Shown: one piece after another, positions 47,165 through 55,449 of the stretch | How the letters are laid out: each line of letters begins with the position of its first letter | How positions within the stretch are numbered: the first letter of the stretch is position 1 | Source of the DNA: Minwuia thermotolerans | GTDB taxonomy: Bacteria; Pseudomonadota; Alphaproteobacteria; Minwuiales; Minwuiaceae | Assembly (NCBI GenBank): GCA_021604565.1 | Contig: BQJF01000015.1 | Location: 1-59,657 of the forward strand | DNA: 59,657 bases | Direction of reading: 5' to 3' | Position numbers and translations under genes: made by a program | The notes under the pieces: generated by a model | What the model was told of the DNA's origin: nothing | Seen by the model: only the letters and a program-made list of their open reading frames with translations | Databases searched by the model: none

Positions 47165-48382
47165 ATGACCGACACCGCCGCCCGACCGGGCAAGATCGAG
47201 GCGACGGCAATGATGATCGCGCTGCTTGCGGCGCTGATGGCGCTCGGGCAGTTCGCGACCAATGTCTATCTGCCCTCCCTGCCGACAATCCGGGACCAGT
47301 TCGCCTCCAACGACACCATGGCCCAGCTCACCTTGACCGCATACCTGATCGGGTTCGCGGTCATGCAGCTTTTCTATGGGCCGATTTCGGATCGGTTTGG
47401 CCGTCGCCTGCTGCTGATCTACGGCACCGTCGTCTTCACGCTGGGCAGCCTCGTCTGCGTGCTTGCGCCCAGCATGGACATCCTGATTGCGGGGCGGGTG
47501 ACGCAGGCAGTCGGTGCTGCCGCCAGCCTGGTGGTGGCACGCGCAGTGGTGCGTGACAGCTTCGAGGGCGACCAGTTGCAGCGAGTCATGGCGCTGGTCA
47601 GCATGTTCTTCGCGCTGGTCCCTGGCTTGTCGCCCTTCATCGGTGGCCTCATCGAGGAATATGCGGGCTGGCGCTGGATATTCGCCCTGACCGGCATTTC
47701 CGGGATCATCGTCCTCGTCTGGATGATGCGCCGCATCCCCGAGACATTGAGGACACCAATGCCGCGCCTCGACCTGGCCTCCGTATTCGTGGGCTACGGT
47801 GTGGTGCTGCGCTCCGCGCATTTCCGCCGCTATGCGCTCGCCAATGCCTTCATCTTCGGTGCCATGTTCGCGTTCTTCGGTGGCTCACCGAAGCTGTACA
47901 TCGAGATCCTGGGCGTGACCCCGAAGGAGTTCGGGTTCTATCCGCCGCTGGCCTCCGTCGGATTCGTCATCGGCGGCATCACGGTCAGCAAGCTGACCGG
48001 GCGCGTCAGCAGTGTCACGATCTGCAATCTGGGACTGGCGGTCCTGATCATCGGCACCGCGGTCAGCGTCGTCCTGCCCCTGACCGGCATCATCCACAAG
48101 CATGGCTTCAACCTCGCCATCGTGATCTTCGTCTCCGGCCTCGGGATCTTCCTGCCGACCGCCATGGCCAATGCCCTGCAGGCCTTCCTCGAACGCGCCG
48201 GGACGGCATCCGCGATGATGGGTTTCCTGCAGATGGCAGGTGCCGCCGTCGGCAGCGCGCTGGTGGGCCTGTATCAGGAGCAGGCACCGGTCCTGACCTA
48301 TCCGCTGGTCATGCTCGCCATGACCCTCGCCGCCGCGCTCGTGTTCGTCGTCGAGGGCCGACAGAGGGCACCGACTGGCTGA
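47165..48382 (+). CDS. Bcr/CflA-family MFS drug efflux transporter
   Basis: The 405-aa protein has twelve transmembrane helices. The MFS A-motif is GPISDRFGRRLLL in loop 2-3, and the start region YLPSLPTIRDQF plus LVVARAVVRDSFEGDQLQR (helices 4-5) is characteristic of the DHA1 Bcr/CflA subfamily. It probably exports drugs or a metabolite by proton antiport. The ATG follows AGGAA. No regulator is adjacent. Confidence 0.92.
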   Translation: MTDTAARPGKIEATAMMIALLAALMALGQFATNVYLPSLPTIRDQFASNDTMAQLTLTAYLIGFAVMQLFYGPISDRFGRRLLLIYGTVVFTLGSLVCVLAPSMDILIAGRVTQAVGAAASLVVARAVVRDSFEGDQLQRVMALVSMFFALVPGLSPFIGGLIEEYAGWRWIFALTGISGIIVLVWMMRRIPETLRTPMPRLDLASVFVGYGVVLRSAHFRRYALANAFIFGAMFAFFGGSPKLYIEILGVTPKEFGFYPPLASVGFVIGGITVSKLTGRVSSVTICNLGLAVLIIGTAVSVVLPLTGIIHKHGFNLAIVIFVSGLGIFLPTAMANALQAFLERAGTASAMMGFLQMAGAAVGSALVGLYQEQAPVLTYPLVMLAMTLAAALVFVVEGRQRAPTG

Positions 48383-48436
48383 GAAGAATGGCCGCGCCCG
48401 CACTTCCTAAATCCATCGCACAAGAGGCAACGATCA

Positions 48437-48571
48437 CCTTCCCCCTTGAAGGGGGAAGGCCGGGATGGGGGTGAATCGGCGTAGCCGAATTAGTGTTTCG
48501 GTGCAGCGCCATAGCATGCGGCTTCACCCCCCATCGACCACTGCGCGGCCACTTCCCCCGCAAGGGGGAAA
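48437..48571. repeat. Palindromic intergenic repeat with C5/G5 hairpins
   Basis: CCTTCCCCCTT-G-AAGGGGGAAGG (48437-48459) is a self-complementary arm. TTCCCCC-gcaa-GGGGGAA (48553-48570) is a similar arm at the other end. Between them GATGGGGGTGAA (48464-48475) can pair with TTCACCCCCCATC (48523-48535) with one G bulge, and TCGGC-GTA-GCCGA (48476-48488) is a small hairpin. The unit fills the gap between the MFS and ribB genes. It looks like a REP/MITE-type repeat, a kind often found in alphaproteobacterial genomes. Confidence 0.65.
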
Positions 48572-48609
48572 GAGAAGGCCCTCCTGGAATCCAACAGCTC
48601 GACCAACTG

Positions 48610-49278
48610 TCACGCCTTCGTCCGAGGCTCCCGTTGATCCATCCACTGGATCATGTCCTCGATGGCGACGACAGGCATGTCGTGCCTGCGGGCGAATTCG
48701 GTGATCTCCGGCAGCCGGGCCATGCTGCCGTCCGGGTTGGCCAGTTCACACAGCACGGCGGCCGGCTTGAACCCGGCCAGTTCCGCCAGATCGACGGAGG
48801 CTTCCGTGTGACCGCGCCGGACGCGTACACCTCCGTCGGCGGCGCGCAGCGGGAAGACATGACCCGGGCTGGCGAGATCCGCGGCCCGCGCCTGCGGGGC
48901 GATCGCGGTGCGGACGGTCGTGACCCGGTCCGCCGCGGAGACACCGGTGGTCACCCCCTCCTTCGCCTCGATGGAGACCGTGAAGGCCGTCCCCATGCGG
49001 GAGGTATTGCGAGTCACCATGGGTGCCAGCCCCAGGTGGTCTATCAGATGCCCGCGCATCGGCAGGCAGACGATGCCGCTGCATTCGCGGATCAGCATGG
49101 CCATCTGGCGTTCGCTTACCGTCTCCGCCACGAAGACCAGATCGCCCTCGTTCTCCCGATCCTCGTCATCGACGATCAGGATGCCACGCCCCTGCCCCAG
49201 CGCCGCAATGGCCGCATCGACGCGCGCGACGGCGGTCCCGAACTGATCCAGCAATGATTGATAACCCAGTGTCTGCAC
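48610..49278 (-). CDS. ribB: 3,4-dihydroxy-2-butanone-4-phosphate synthase
   Basis: The 222-aa enzyme converts ribulose 5-phosphate to the four-carbon precursor of riboflavin. The signature [15 protein letters not shown] with the metal-binding glutamates is near residue 35, and [17 protein letters not shown] and [21 protein letters not shown] follow. There is no C-terminal GTP cyclohydrolase II domain, so it is RibB rather than RibBA. The start is GTG (49278) after GGAGGAGGG. It is preceded by an FMN riboswitch, which likely controls its expression. Confidence 0.96.
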   Translation of the reverse strand: MQTLGYQSLLDQFGTAVARVDAAIAALGQGRGILIVDDEDRENEGDLVFVAETVSERQMAMLIRECSGIVCLPMRGHLIDHLGLAPMVTRNTSRMGTAFTVSIEAKEGVTTGVSAADRVTTVRTAIAPQARAADLASPGHVFPLRAADGGVRVRRGHTEASVDLAELAGFKPAAVLCELANPDGSMARLPEITEFARRHDMPVVAIEDMIQWMDQREPRTKA

Positions 49279-49693
49279 GTTGCCCTCCTCCAGGCGTGAC
49301 GGCCGGACTCAGGGCAACAGGTCGCGCGGATGCCGGACCCGCAACTGGACACGGACACCACTCGGCGACACACGGTCGACGGTCAGGCACGCAGGCGCGC
49401 CTTTCCCTCCGACACATGCTGGCTGCATCTCTCCCATCCGGACTGTTACCGTCGGCCCCGGAATCACACCGGGTCTGCTGACCCCGAACCCTGACCACAG
49501 AAGACTGCGGTCGCTGTCCGGGCGCTCGCGGGCTTTGCACCGGTCCATCGCTGAACCCGGTACTTACCGCCGGTCGGGATTTTCACCCTGCCCTGAGATC
49601 AAGCCAAATTTACGACTCATCGCCCTCCCGATGGAGAGCCCCTGAACGCTAGCAGGCACGGTCGCCCGGTCAATAGGACGCCGCGCAGGCCTG
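49279..49693. other. Leader region upstream of ribB
   Basis: The 415 bases contain the FMN riboswitch (49428-49600). The 149 bases between it and the ribB GTG hold no recognised gene. The stretch 49601-49693 beyond the riboswitch, next to the end of the alpha/beta hydrolase gene, should hold the ribB promoter. No certain -35/-10 pair was identified. Confidence 0.5.
49428..49600 (-). promoter_or_regulatory. FMN riboswitch (RFN element) upstream of ribB
   Basis: Read on the minus strand, the conserved blocks occur in order. They are AGGGCAGGGTGAAAATCCC near 49590-49572, GACCGGCGGTAAGTA, GCCCGCGAGCGC near 49536-49524, and GATTCCGGGGCCGACGGTAA. TCCGGATGGGAGAGA then ends at about 49428. These are the P1-P6 landmarks of the FMN aptamer. 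The sequence between here and the GTG at 49278 would hold the expression platform. Confidence 0.93.
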
Positions 49694-50575
49694 TCATGCC
49701 GCCGCGATCTCCCGGATGATGCGGATCGTCTCCTCCGGCTGGTCGAGCAGGACATGGTGATAGGCGTCCGGCATCTCGATGAAACGGGTGCCTGCGGGAG
49801 CGACGGAGCGCATGTAGGCCATGGTGTCGGGAGTACAGAGCGCGCTGAGCGTGCCCCAGACGACGTGCAGCGGCACGGTCACACGCGGGAAGCGGTCGCG
49901 CTGGTCCTGCCAGTAGCTGTCGCCGAAGGCCGGGTGCCCGAAGATGTTGGTCCGGGCCTTCCAGATCCAGCCGCGCGGGGTCTCCATGATGCCAGTGTCG
50001 GCGATGTAGTTCACCGCCCAGGCGTTCACCACCGGCTGTTCCGGGATCAGGCGAAACCGTTCCAGCGCGATCTCCCGCTTCGGGTAGCGGCGCGGGGCGA
50101 TCTTCGGCGGGGCCGGACGCGCACCGGCAATCTCCGGCGGGGGATAGATCGGCGAATCCATCATCACCAGGGCACGGATCAGGTCCGGCCGGGTCTCGGC
50201 CAGGAACATGGACATGCCGCCACCGAAGCTGTGTCCGATCAGCAGTGGCGGGGCATCGAAACCGGCGTCGGCGATGACGCTGGCGATGTCCTGGGCGAAA
50301 CCTTCCGGCGTTGCATTGCGCCGTTCCTCCGAATCTCCCATTCCAGCGAAATCCATGGCGGCAACGCGATGGGTCTCGGCAAGGGCCGGTGCGATGAAGT
50401 CCCACCAGCCGGAATGCGCCGCATTGCCGTGGCAGAGGACGATGCCCGGTGCCCCCGCCGCGCCGCGCAGCCTGTAATGGATCTTCGCGCCGCCGCTTTC
50501 GACGAACCGCTGTTCCCACGGGCTTTCCGCAGCCGCACGAAACCAGTCCGGCGCGGTGTCTCGCCAGTTGCTCAT
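49694..50575 (-). CDS. Alpha/beta hydrolase
   Basis: The 293-aa protein starts at 50575 after GGGGAGGG. It has the nucleophile elbow GHSFGG (S116), the oxyanion VLCHGNAAHSG, a strand-6 acid region (WGTLSALCTPD) and the catalytic histidine near the C-terminus (AYHHVLLD). Its substrate class (ester, epoxide or haloalkane-like) cannot be told. It is convergent with none and is followed upstream by a cyclic-nucleotide-binding fusion gene on the same strand. Confidence 0.9.
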   Translation of the reverse strand: MSNWRDTAPDWFRAAAESPWEQRFVESGGAKIHYRLRGAAGAPGIVLCHGNAAHSGWWDFIAPALAETHRVAAMDFAGMGDSEERRNATPEGFAQDIASVIADAGFDAPPLLIGHSFGGGMSMFLAETRPDLIRALVMMDSPIYPPPEIAGARPAPPKIAPRRYPKREIALERFRLIPEQPVVNAWAVNYIADTGIMETPRGWIWKARTNIFGHPAFGDSYWQDQRDRFPRVTVPLHVVWGTLSALCTPDTMAYMRSVAPAGTRFIEMPDAYHHVLLDQPEETIRIIREIAAA

Positions 50576-50682
50576 TCTTTCCCTCCCCAAAGGCGCAAGC
50601 GCATCGTGGACGGAATCATAGGCAGGAAAACGTCCGGCACCCAAGCGTTTCGGGCGGTGTGCAGGGTCAGGTCAGACGCAGG

Positions 50683-51834
50683 TCAGGCTGCGGCCTGCTG
50701 GTTGCTGCTCTTCACGTAGCGTGTGGTGGTCTCGTGCAACCTTTCCACCAGGATCAGCGAGAGATTGTGGAGGATGCGCGCTGCGACCGCAGGCATCCTG
50801 TCCATCGCCTTCTGCATGGTGTCCTGGGTCAGGATCAGCAGTTCCGACGGTTCGGTCGCGATGACATCGGCGGTACGGGGTGCCGCGTTCAGATAGGCCA
50901 TCTCGCCGAAGATCGCGCCACGCCCGAAGGAGGCCACGCGCCGCGTGCCGTCGCGAACCTCGACCGCGCCGGAGAGCAGCACATAGAGCTCATTGCCGAC
51001 ATCGCCCTTGGCGACGATCTTCTCGTTCTCGACACATCCGACAACGGTCGCCAGTTTCAGGAAGCTGCAGGCGTCGCGAAATTCCAGCCCGACCAGCAAC
51101 GGCACGCCATGATGCGGCACCTGGTTGAGCTTCCGCGTCAGCATGGACCAGAAGGCTTCCTCGTCCATCGCCGCCGGATGGGCGCTGTCAACGGCGTCCG
51201 GGAAAGTGCGCCGGAACCAGCTCACCGCATCGGCATCGTGATCAATGGTCCGGGCGATGGACTGATAGGGCGACTTGACCTGCGCCATGTGCCCCAGATC
51301 GCCGGTGGGCAGCACCATGGGTGTCCGCATGCCGCCCGATTCGTCCTCGAAACTGTTGCCCAGGCGGCGATAGCCCAGCCGCTCCAGCAATGCGATCTCG
51401 GACGCAGTGGCATGGGTGAAGTCGAAGACGCTCTTCTTGGCGGTGGCGATCTTGTAGGCGGCAGACATCAGCAGGCGCGTCATGCGGCTGTCGGGAACGT
51501 CCGGGTCGACCACCAGATGTTCGGTCAGCGAAACAGTCGGATCGACCAGCGCCGAGAACTCGCCCATCGGCAGGCGTTCGCGCGCCAGTGCCGGCATGTC
51601 GGCCAGCGATCCGGCGATCACGCGCACGGCGGCGGCGGTGCGCCCGGAATGGGTCAGATAGATGTGGAGCGCCCCGCGGTCGCTGGGGTCATCCACGCGC
51701 TTTGCCTCCCGGTCGGCAAAGGCAACATTGCGCCCCATGCCTTCGACCAGCACGCGATAGCGCAATTCCTGAATGGCCCGGACTTCTTCCGCAGTGCGGG
51801 CGATCAGGACCTGAAGCTCTGAAGGACTGGACAT
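50683..51834 (-). CDS. GNAT/autoinducer-synthase-like domain fused to a cyclic-nucleotide-binding domain
   Basis: The 383-aa protein starts at 51834 (an in-frame extension to 51897 lacks support). Residues 1-170 resemble N-acyl-amino-acid or homoserine-lactone synthase folds (AIQELRYRVLVEGMGR, a GEFSALVDPTVSLTEHLVV-like strand, and VFDFTHATASEIALLERLGYRRLG). The C-terminal third is a CNB domain with the phosphate-binding cassette FGEMAYLNAAPRTADV, keeping the Arg and Thr. It could thus be an acyltransferase regulated by cAMP or cGMP; acyl donor and substrate are unknown. It is divergent from the amidase gene. Confidence 0.83.
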   Translation of the reverse strand: MSSPSELQVLIARTAEEVRAIQELRYRVLVEGMGRNVAFADREAKRVDDPSDRGALHIYLTHSGRTAAAVRVIAGSLADMPALARERLPMGEFSALVDPTVSLTEHLVVDPDVPDSRMTRLLMSAAYKIATAKKSVFDFTHATASEIALLERLGYRRLGNSFEDESGGMRTPMVLPTGDLGHMAQVKSPYQSIARTIDHDADAVSWFRRTFPDAVDSAHPAAMDEEAFWSMLTRKLNQVPHHGVPLLVGLEFRDACSFLKLATVVGCVENEKIVAKGDVGNELYVLLSGAVEVRDGTRRVASFGRGAIFGEMAYLNAAPRTADVIATEPSELLILTQDTMQKAMDRMPAVAARILHNLSLILVERLHETTTRYVKSSNQQAAA

Positions 51835-51913
51835 GTACACAGCCTGACAGACAGCAGTTGAGAACCGGTTAAGGCCATGCATGATCATGGCGGACACGAC
51901 TGGGGGACGGGAA

Positions 51914-53257
51914 ATGCTTGATCAGGGACTGGCGGCGATTGCGGCAGCACTGGCTGCGGGGGAGACGACGTCGGCTGAACTGGTGGAAATCAGCCTCGAT
52001 GCGGCCCGCCGCGATCAGGGACCAACCGCCATCATGACCCTGCATGCAGCGCGCGCGCAGGCAGAAGCCGCAGCCATCGATGCGATGCGCAAGGCGGGTC
52101 GGGAAGTGCGCCCCCTTGCCGGTATCCCCTTCACCATCAAGGACCTGTTCGACGAGCAGGGACACGTCACCACGGCTGGCTCCAGGGCGTTGAGCGACGC
52201 CGCTCCTGCTGCTGCCGATGCGCCGACTGTGGTCCGTCTGCGCCGGGCCGGACTGGTGATCATCGGCCGCACGGTGATGACGGAGTTCGCCTATTCCGGC
52301 CTGGGTCTGAACCCGCACCATGGAACTCCCCTGTCGCCCTGGGATCGGCAGACAGGACGCATTCCCGGCGGCTCCACTTCCGGCGGTGCGGTCAGTGTCG
52401 CGGACGGCATGGCCGCGGCAACGCTGGGGACGGACACCGGCGGTTCATGTCGGATACCCGCAGCATTCTGCGGACTGACCGGGTTCAAGCCGACGCAGGC
52501 GCGGGTGCCGCTGACCGGCGCCGTGCCGCTATCGCATTCCCTGGATTCCATTGGTCCCCTGGCGCGCAGTGTCGCCTGCTGCGCCACGCTGGATGACATC
52601 CTGGCGGGTGGTGAGGGCAAGGCGGAACCGCCACGCGACCCGCGCAGCATGACCTTCCTGGCCCCCACCAACCATGTGCTCGACGGTATGGACGACACGG
52701 TGGCCGCGGCGATGGATGGCGCGCGGCGGCGGCTGACCGACGCAGGCGCGCGCATCATCGACGTGCACCTTCCAGAACTCGATGAGCTGCCCGGCCTCAA
52801 TGCCGCCGGTGGTTTCGCGGCGGCGGACTCCTTTGCCTGGCACCGGGGCCTGATCGAACGACGGGGCGAAACCTATGATCCGAGGGTCATTGGACGCATT
52901 CAGCGCGGTGCCGCGATCAGTGCCGCCGACTACATCGATCTGATGGACGCGCGGCAGGCGATGATGCAGTCCGTGGCACTGGCCATGCGCGGCTGCGATG
53001 CCATCCTGACCCCTACGGTGCCGATCATCGCTCCGCCCCTCAGCGTCTTCGACGGGGATGACGATGCCTACACGACACTGAACCTGCTCTGCCTGCGCAA
53101 CCCGAGTGTCGGCAACTTCCTGAACTGCCCGTCGATCAGCCTGCCCTGCCACCAGGCCGGGGAGGCGCCGGTCGGTCTGATGCTGACGGGCATGCAGAAT
53201 CACGACCGGGTCCTGTTTCAGGTCGCCGCGGGTGTGGAGGCGGTGCTGCGCGGCTGA
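51914..53257 (+). CDS. Amidase (amidase-signature family)
   Basis: The protein has the Ser-cisSer-Lys triad. The lysine lies in FTIKDLFD, the cis-Ser in GGSTSGGAVS and the nucleophile serine in GTDTGGSCRIPA. GFKPTQARVP and the C-terminal NCPSISLPCH are typical. It hydrolyses carboxamides or related C-N bonds; the closest use cannot be assigned (indoleacetamide, urea-derivative or Glu-tRNA type all possible). The ATG at 51914 has a GGGGGACGGGAA ribosome site; ATGs at 51881 or 51887 are alternatives. The last 40 bases overlap the convergent epimerase-like gene. Confidence 0.91.
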   Translation: MLDQGLAAIAAALAAGETTSAELVEISLDAARRDQGPTAIMTLHAARAQAEAAAIDAMRKAGREVRPLAGIPFTIKDLFDEQGHVTTAGSRALSDAAPAAADAPTVVRLRRAGLVIIGRTVMTEFAYSGLGLNPHHGTPLSPWDRQTGRIPGGSTSGGAVSVADGMAAATLGTDTGGSCRIPAAFCGLTGFKPTQARVPLTGAVPLSHSLDSIGPLARSVACCATLDDILAGGEGKAEPPRDPRSMTFLAPTNHVLDGMDDTVAAAMDGARRRLTDAGARIIDVHLPELDELPGLNAAGGFAAADSFAWHRGLIERRGETYDPRVIGRIQRGAAISAADYIDLMDARQAMMQSVALAMRGCDAILTPTVPIIAPPLSVFDGDDDAYTTLNLLCLRNPSVGNFLNCPSISLPCHQAGEAPVGLMLTGMQNHDRVLFQVAAGVEAVLRG

Positions 53258-54216
53258 TCCTGCACCGCACGGCAGCCGAGTCCGCCCAACGTATCGCGCA
53301 GGGCATCTTCCAGCGGGGTATGGGGTTCCGTCCCGATCAGTTCCCGCAGTCGCGTGTTGTCCAGCGCGATGGAGTTCTGCCAGAGATAGCGCATCTCCCG
53401 CAGTTCGCGGCAGAGCGGCACCACTGGCGAAAGCGCGGAAATGATCCACCAGGGCAGCGGCTTGACCTTCGCGCCAGGAACGCCACTGGCCTTGGCCACA
53501 GCGCGCGCGAAATCGCTTCCTTCATCAAACCAGTGCCCGGCCATGTGGACAGTTTCCATGTCCCGCAACCGGTCCTGCACCTGCAGCAGACGCACCACTG
53601 TCTCAGCGAAGTCGGGCAGGTAGGCCCAGGCGTGGCCCGCCCCGGCGGTTCCGGGATCACGAACGACCCGGGGGGCCTTGCCCGGCCTGACCATGCCGTT
53701 CGTCAGCCACGACGCCGGAGCATGGGGACCGAAGAAGTCGCCTGCGCGCAGCACGATCGCCCGCATGCCCTCACGGCAGGCGTCGTCGAGCATCTGCTCC
53801 ATCTGCCTGCGCACCGCGCCTTTCTTGCTGATCGGGTTCTGGGGCGCGCCCTCATGCAGCACGGGAAAGGCATCCGGTCCGAAGTTGTAGATGTTGCCCG
53901 GCAGGATCAGGCGCGCACCGACTGTCCGGGCGGCGGCGATGCTGTTGCCCAGCATGTGCGGCACGGTCTTCGCCCAGTCGCGATAGCCGGGAGGATTGGC
54001 ACCGTGAAAGATTGCATCCACGCCCTGCGCCGCCTTCAGGACATCCGCCGCCTCCATTGCATCGCCCTGCACCCAGCGAACCGCCGAAGAGGCCGGCCGG
54101 TCGTCCAGGTGTCTGCGGGTCAGCGCGGTGACCCGCCACCCCTGCCGAACGCAGGCCGCAGCCAACGCGGCGCCTGCACCACCTGTTGCACCAATGATCA
54201 GTATGTGTCGGGTCAT
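53218..54216 (-). CDS. NAD-dependent epimerase/dehydratase-like (extended SDR) protein
   Basis: The 332-aa protein has the Rossmann GATGGAGAALAAA motif near residue 9 and an extended-SDR core (IFHGANPPGYRDW, RLILPGNIYNFGP, VLRAGDFFGPHAP). A lysine is in the NPISKKGAVRR region, and the tyrosine of YxxxK is not obvious. The C-terminal part (LRELIGTEPHTPLEDALRDTL) is typical of sugar-epimerase or dTDP-like NAD-binding proteins. It is divergent from the LysR regulator at 54320, which is its likely controller. It overlaps the amidase 3' end. Confidence 0.87.
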   Translation of the reverse strand: MTRHILIIGATGGAGAALAAACVRQGWRVTALTRRHLDDRPASSAVRWVQGDAMEAADVLKAAQGVDAIFHGANPPGYRDWAKTVPHMLGNSIAAARTVGARLILPGNIYNFGPDAFPVLHEGAPQNPISKKGAVRRQMEQMLDDACREGMRAIVLRAGDFFGPHAPASWLTNGMVRPGKAPRVVRDPGTAGAGHAWAYLPDFAETVVRLLQVQDRLRDMETVHMAGHWFDEGSDFARAVAKASGVPGAKVKPLPWWIISALSPVVPLCRELREMRYLWQNSIALDNTRLRELIGTEPHTPLEDALRDTLGGLGCRAVQDQPRSTASTPAAT

Positions 54217-54268
54217 GAGTTGGGTCTCCCTCTCGTTGCTTCAATCGGTGAGAGAAAGATGGCGCATG

Positions 54269-54321
54269 ATTATCCATAAGATAATTGCCTAAATAGATAT
54301 TCTATCCATACAATATTGTAT
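54269..54321. promoter_or_regulatory. LysR-type operator region: two palindromes
   Basis: ATTATC-CATAA-GATAAT (54269-54285) and the perfect 14-bp palindrome ATACAATATTGTAT (54308-54321) lie in the AT-rich divergent region between the epimerase-like gene (start 54216) and the LysR gene. The second one includes the LysR ATG (54320), as expected of an autoregulatory recognition site. Confidence 0.55.
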
Positions 54322-55240
54322 GGAATTCACCTGGGACACATGCCGCAGCTTTCTCGCTGTCCTGCGCACCGGATCATTGTCGGCTGCCGCACGGCAGCTT
54401 GGCCTGACCCAGCCGACGATCGGGCGACATGTCGATCAGTTGGAGGAAGCCACAGGGACGGCCCTGTTCACCCGGGCACGGAACGGCCTGACGCCGACAC
54501 AGACCGCACTGGCCCTGCGACCGCACGCCGAGGCCATGGAATCCGCCGCGGCCGCCATGATCCGGGCCAGCAGTGGCGTTGCCGGTGAGGCACGGGGCAC
54601 GGTGCGCCTGACGGTCAGCCAGTTCGTCGGAACCGAAGTGCTGCCGCCGATGCTTGCCCGGTTCAGGGACAGGCAGCCGGAGATAGATATCGAACTGGTG
54701 CTGTCCGATTCGCCGCTGAACCTGTTGACGCGGGAGGCGGATATCGCGATCCGCATGGCGCGACCAGGCCAGATGGGCCTGGTGGCCCGGATGCTCGGAA
54801 CGGTCGAGGTCGGCCTGTTCGCTCACCAGGACTACCTCGACAGGTTCGGCATGCCGACCGACTTCGAGGCACTGAAGCAGCACAATGTGATCGGATATGA
54901 CACCACACCCTACCTGGAACGCGCCATGCGCCACATGGGCATGGAAGTGGAGCGTCAGGACTTCGCGATTCGTGTGGATGTCGAGTCGGTACAGGTCGCC
55001 CTGATACGTGCAGGATTTGGTATTGGCGGCTGTCAGGTTCCGCTGGCCACCCGCGACCCCGGTCTGGTACGGGTGCTGCCGGACATGCTGAACTTCCGGC
55101 TGGAGGTCTGGCGAGCGATGCACGGGGACATGCGTGACAGCCTGCCGGTGAGGTTGATGGCGGCTCATCTGGACCGGGAATTCGGGGCTTATCTGAGCGG
55201 TGCGACAGCCCCCGAAACAGGGGTCGGAAACAGGTCGTGA
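54320..55240 (+). CDS. LysR-family transcriptional regulator
   Basis: The 306-aa protein has an N-terminal helix-turn-helix (FLAVLRTGSLSAAARQLGLT, then QPTIGRHVDQLEEATGTALF) at residues 6-60. The substrate-binding domain starts RLTVSQFVGTEVLPPMLARF near 98. An AT-rich palindromic operator overlaps its start codon. It is divergent from the epimerase-like gene, its probable target. A GC-rich gap of 209 bases follows before coxB. Confidence 0.93.
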   Translation: MEFTWDTCRSFLAVLRTGSLSAAARQLGLTQPTIGRHVDQLEEATGTALFTRARNGLTPTQTALALRPHAEAMESAAAAMIRASSGVAGEARGTVRLTVSQFVGTEVLPPMLARFRDRQPEIDIELVLSDSPLNLLTREADIAIRMARPGQMGLVARMLGTVEVGLFAHQDYLDRFGMPTDFEALKQHNVIGYDTTPYLERAMRHMGMEVERQDFAIRVDVESVQVALIRAGFGIGGCQVPLATRDPGLVRVLPDMLNFRLEVWRAMHGDMRDSLPVRLMAAHLDREFGAYLSGATAPETGVGNRS

Positions 55241-55449
55241 AGCGAGGGTTTCCGCGGGCTTCAGCCCCCCTTCGGATTATGCGACATATCGCCCCTGTGG
55301 TGCCGCGTGACTCGGGACTAAGGTCCGGCCCGGCTATAGTTTGCCGTGCTTTTTTGCTGGCTGTCGAACCGCTTGGGGTGGTGCGCAGCCAGTCGGGATA
55401 CCGGAAGGGTCGGGGTCCCAATGCCAAATGGATTGAGGGAGCGAAACGC

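Noticed and set aside
55207..55225. CCCC/GGGG pairing near the end of the LysR gene
   Set aside because: The stem is four bases, inside coding sequence and without a T-run.
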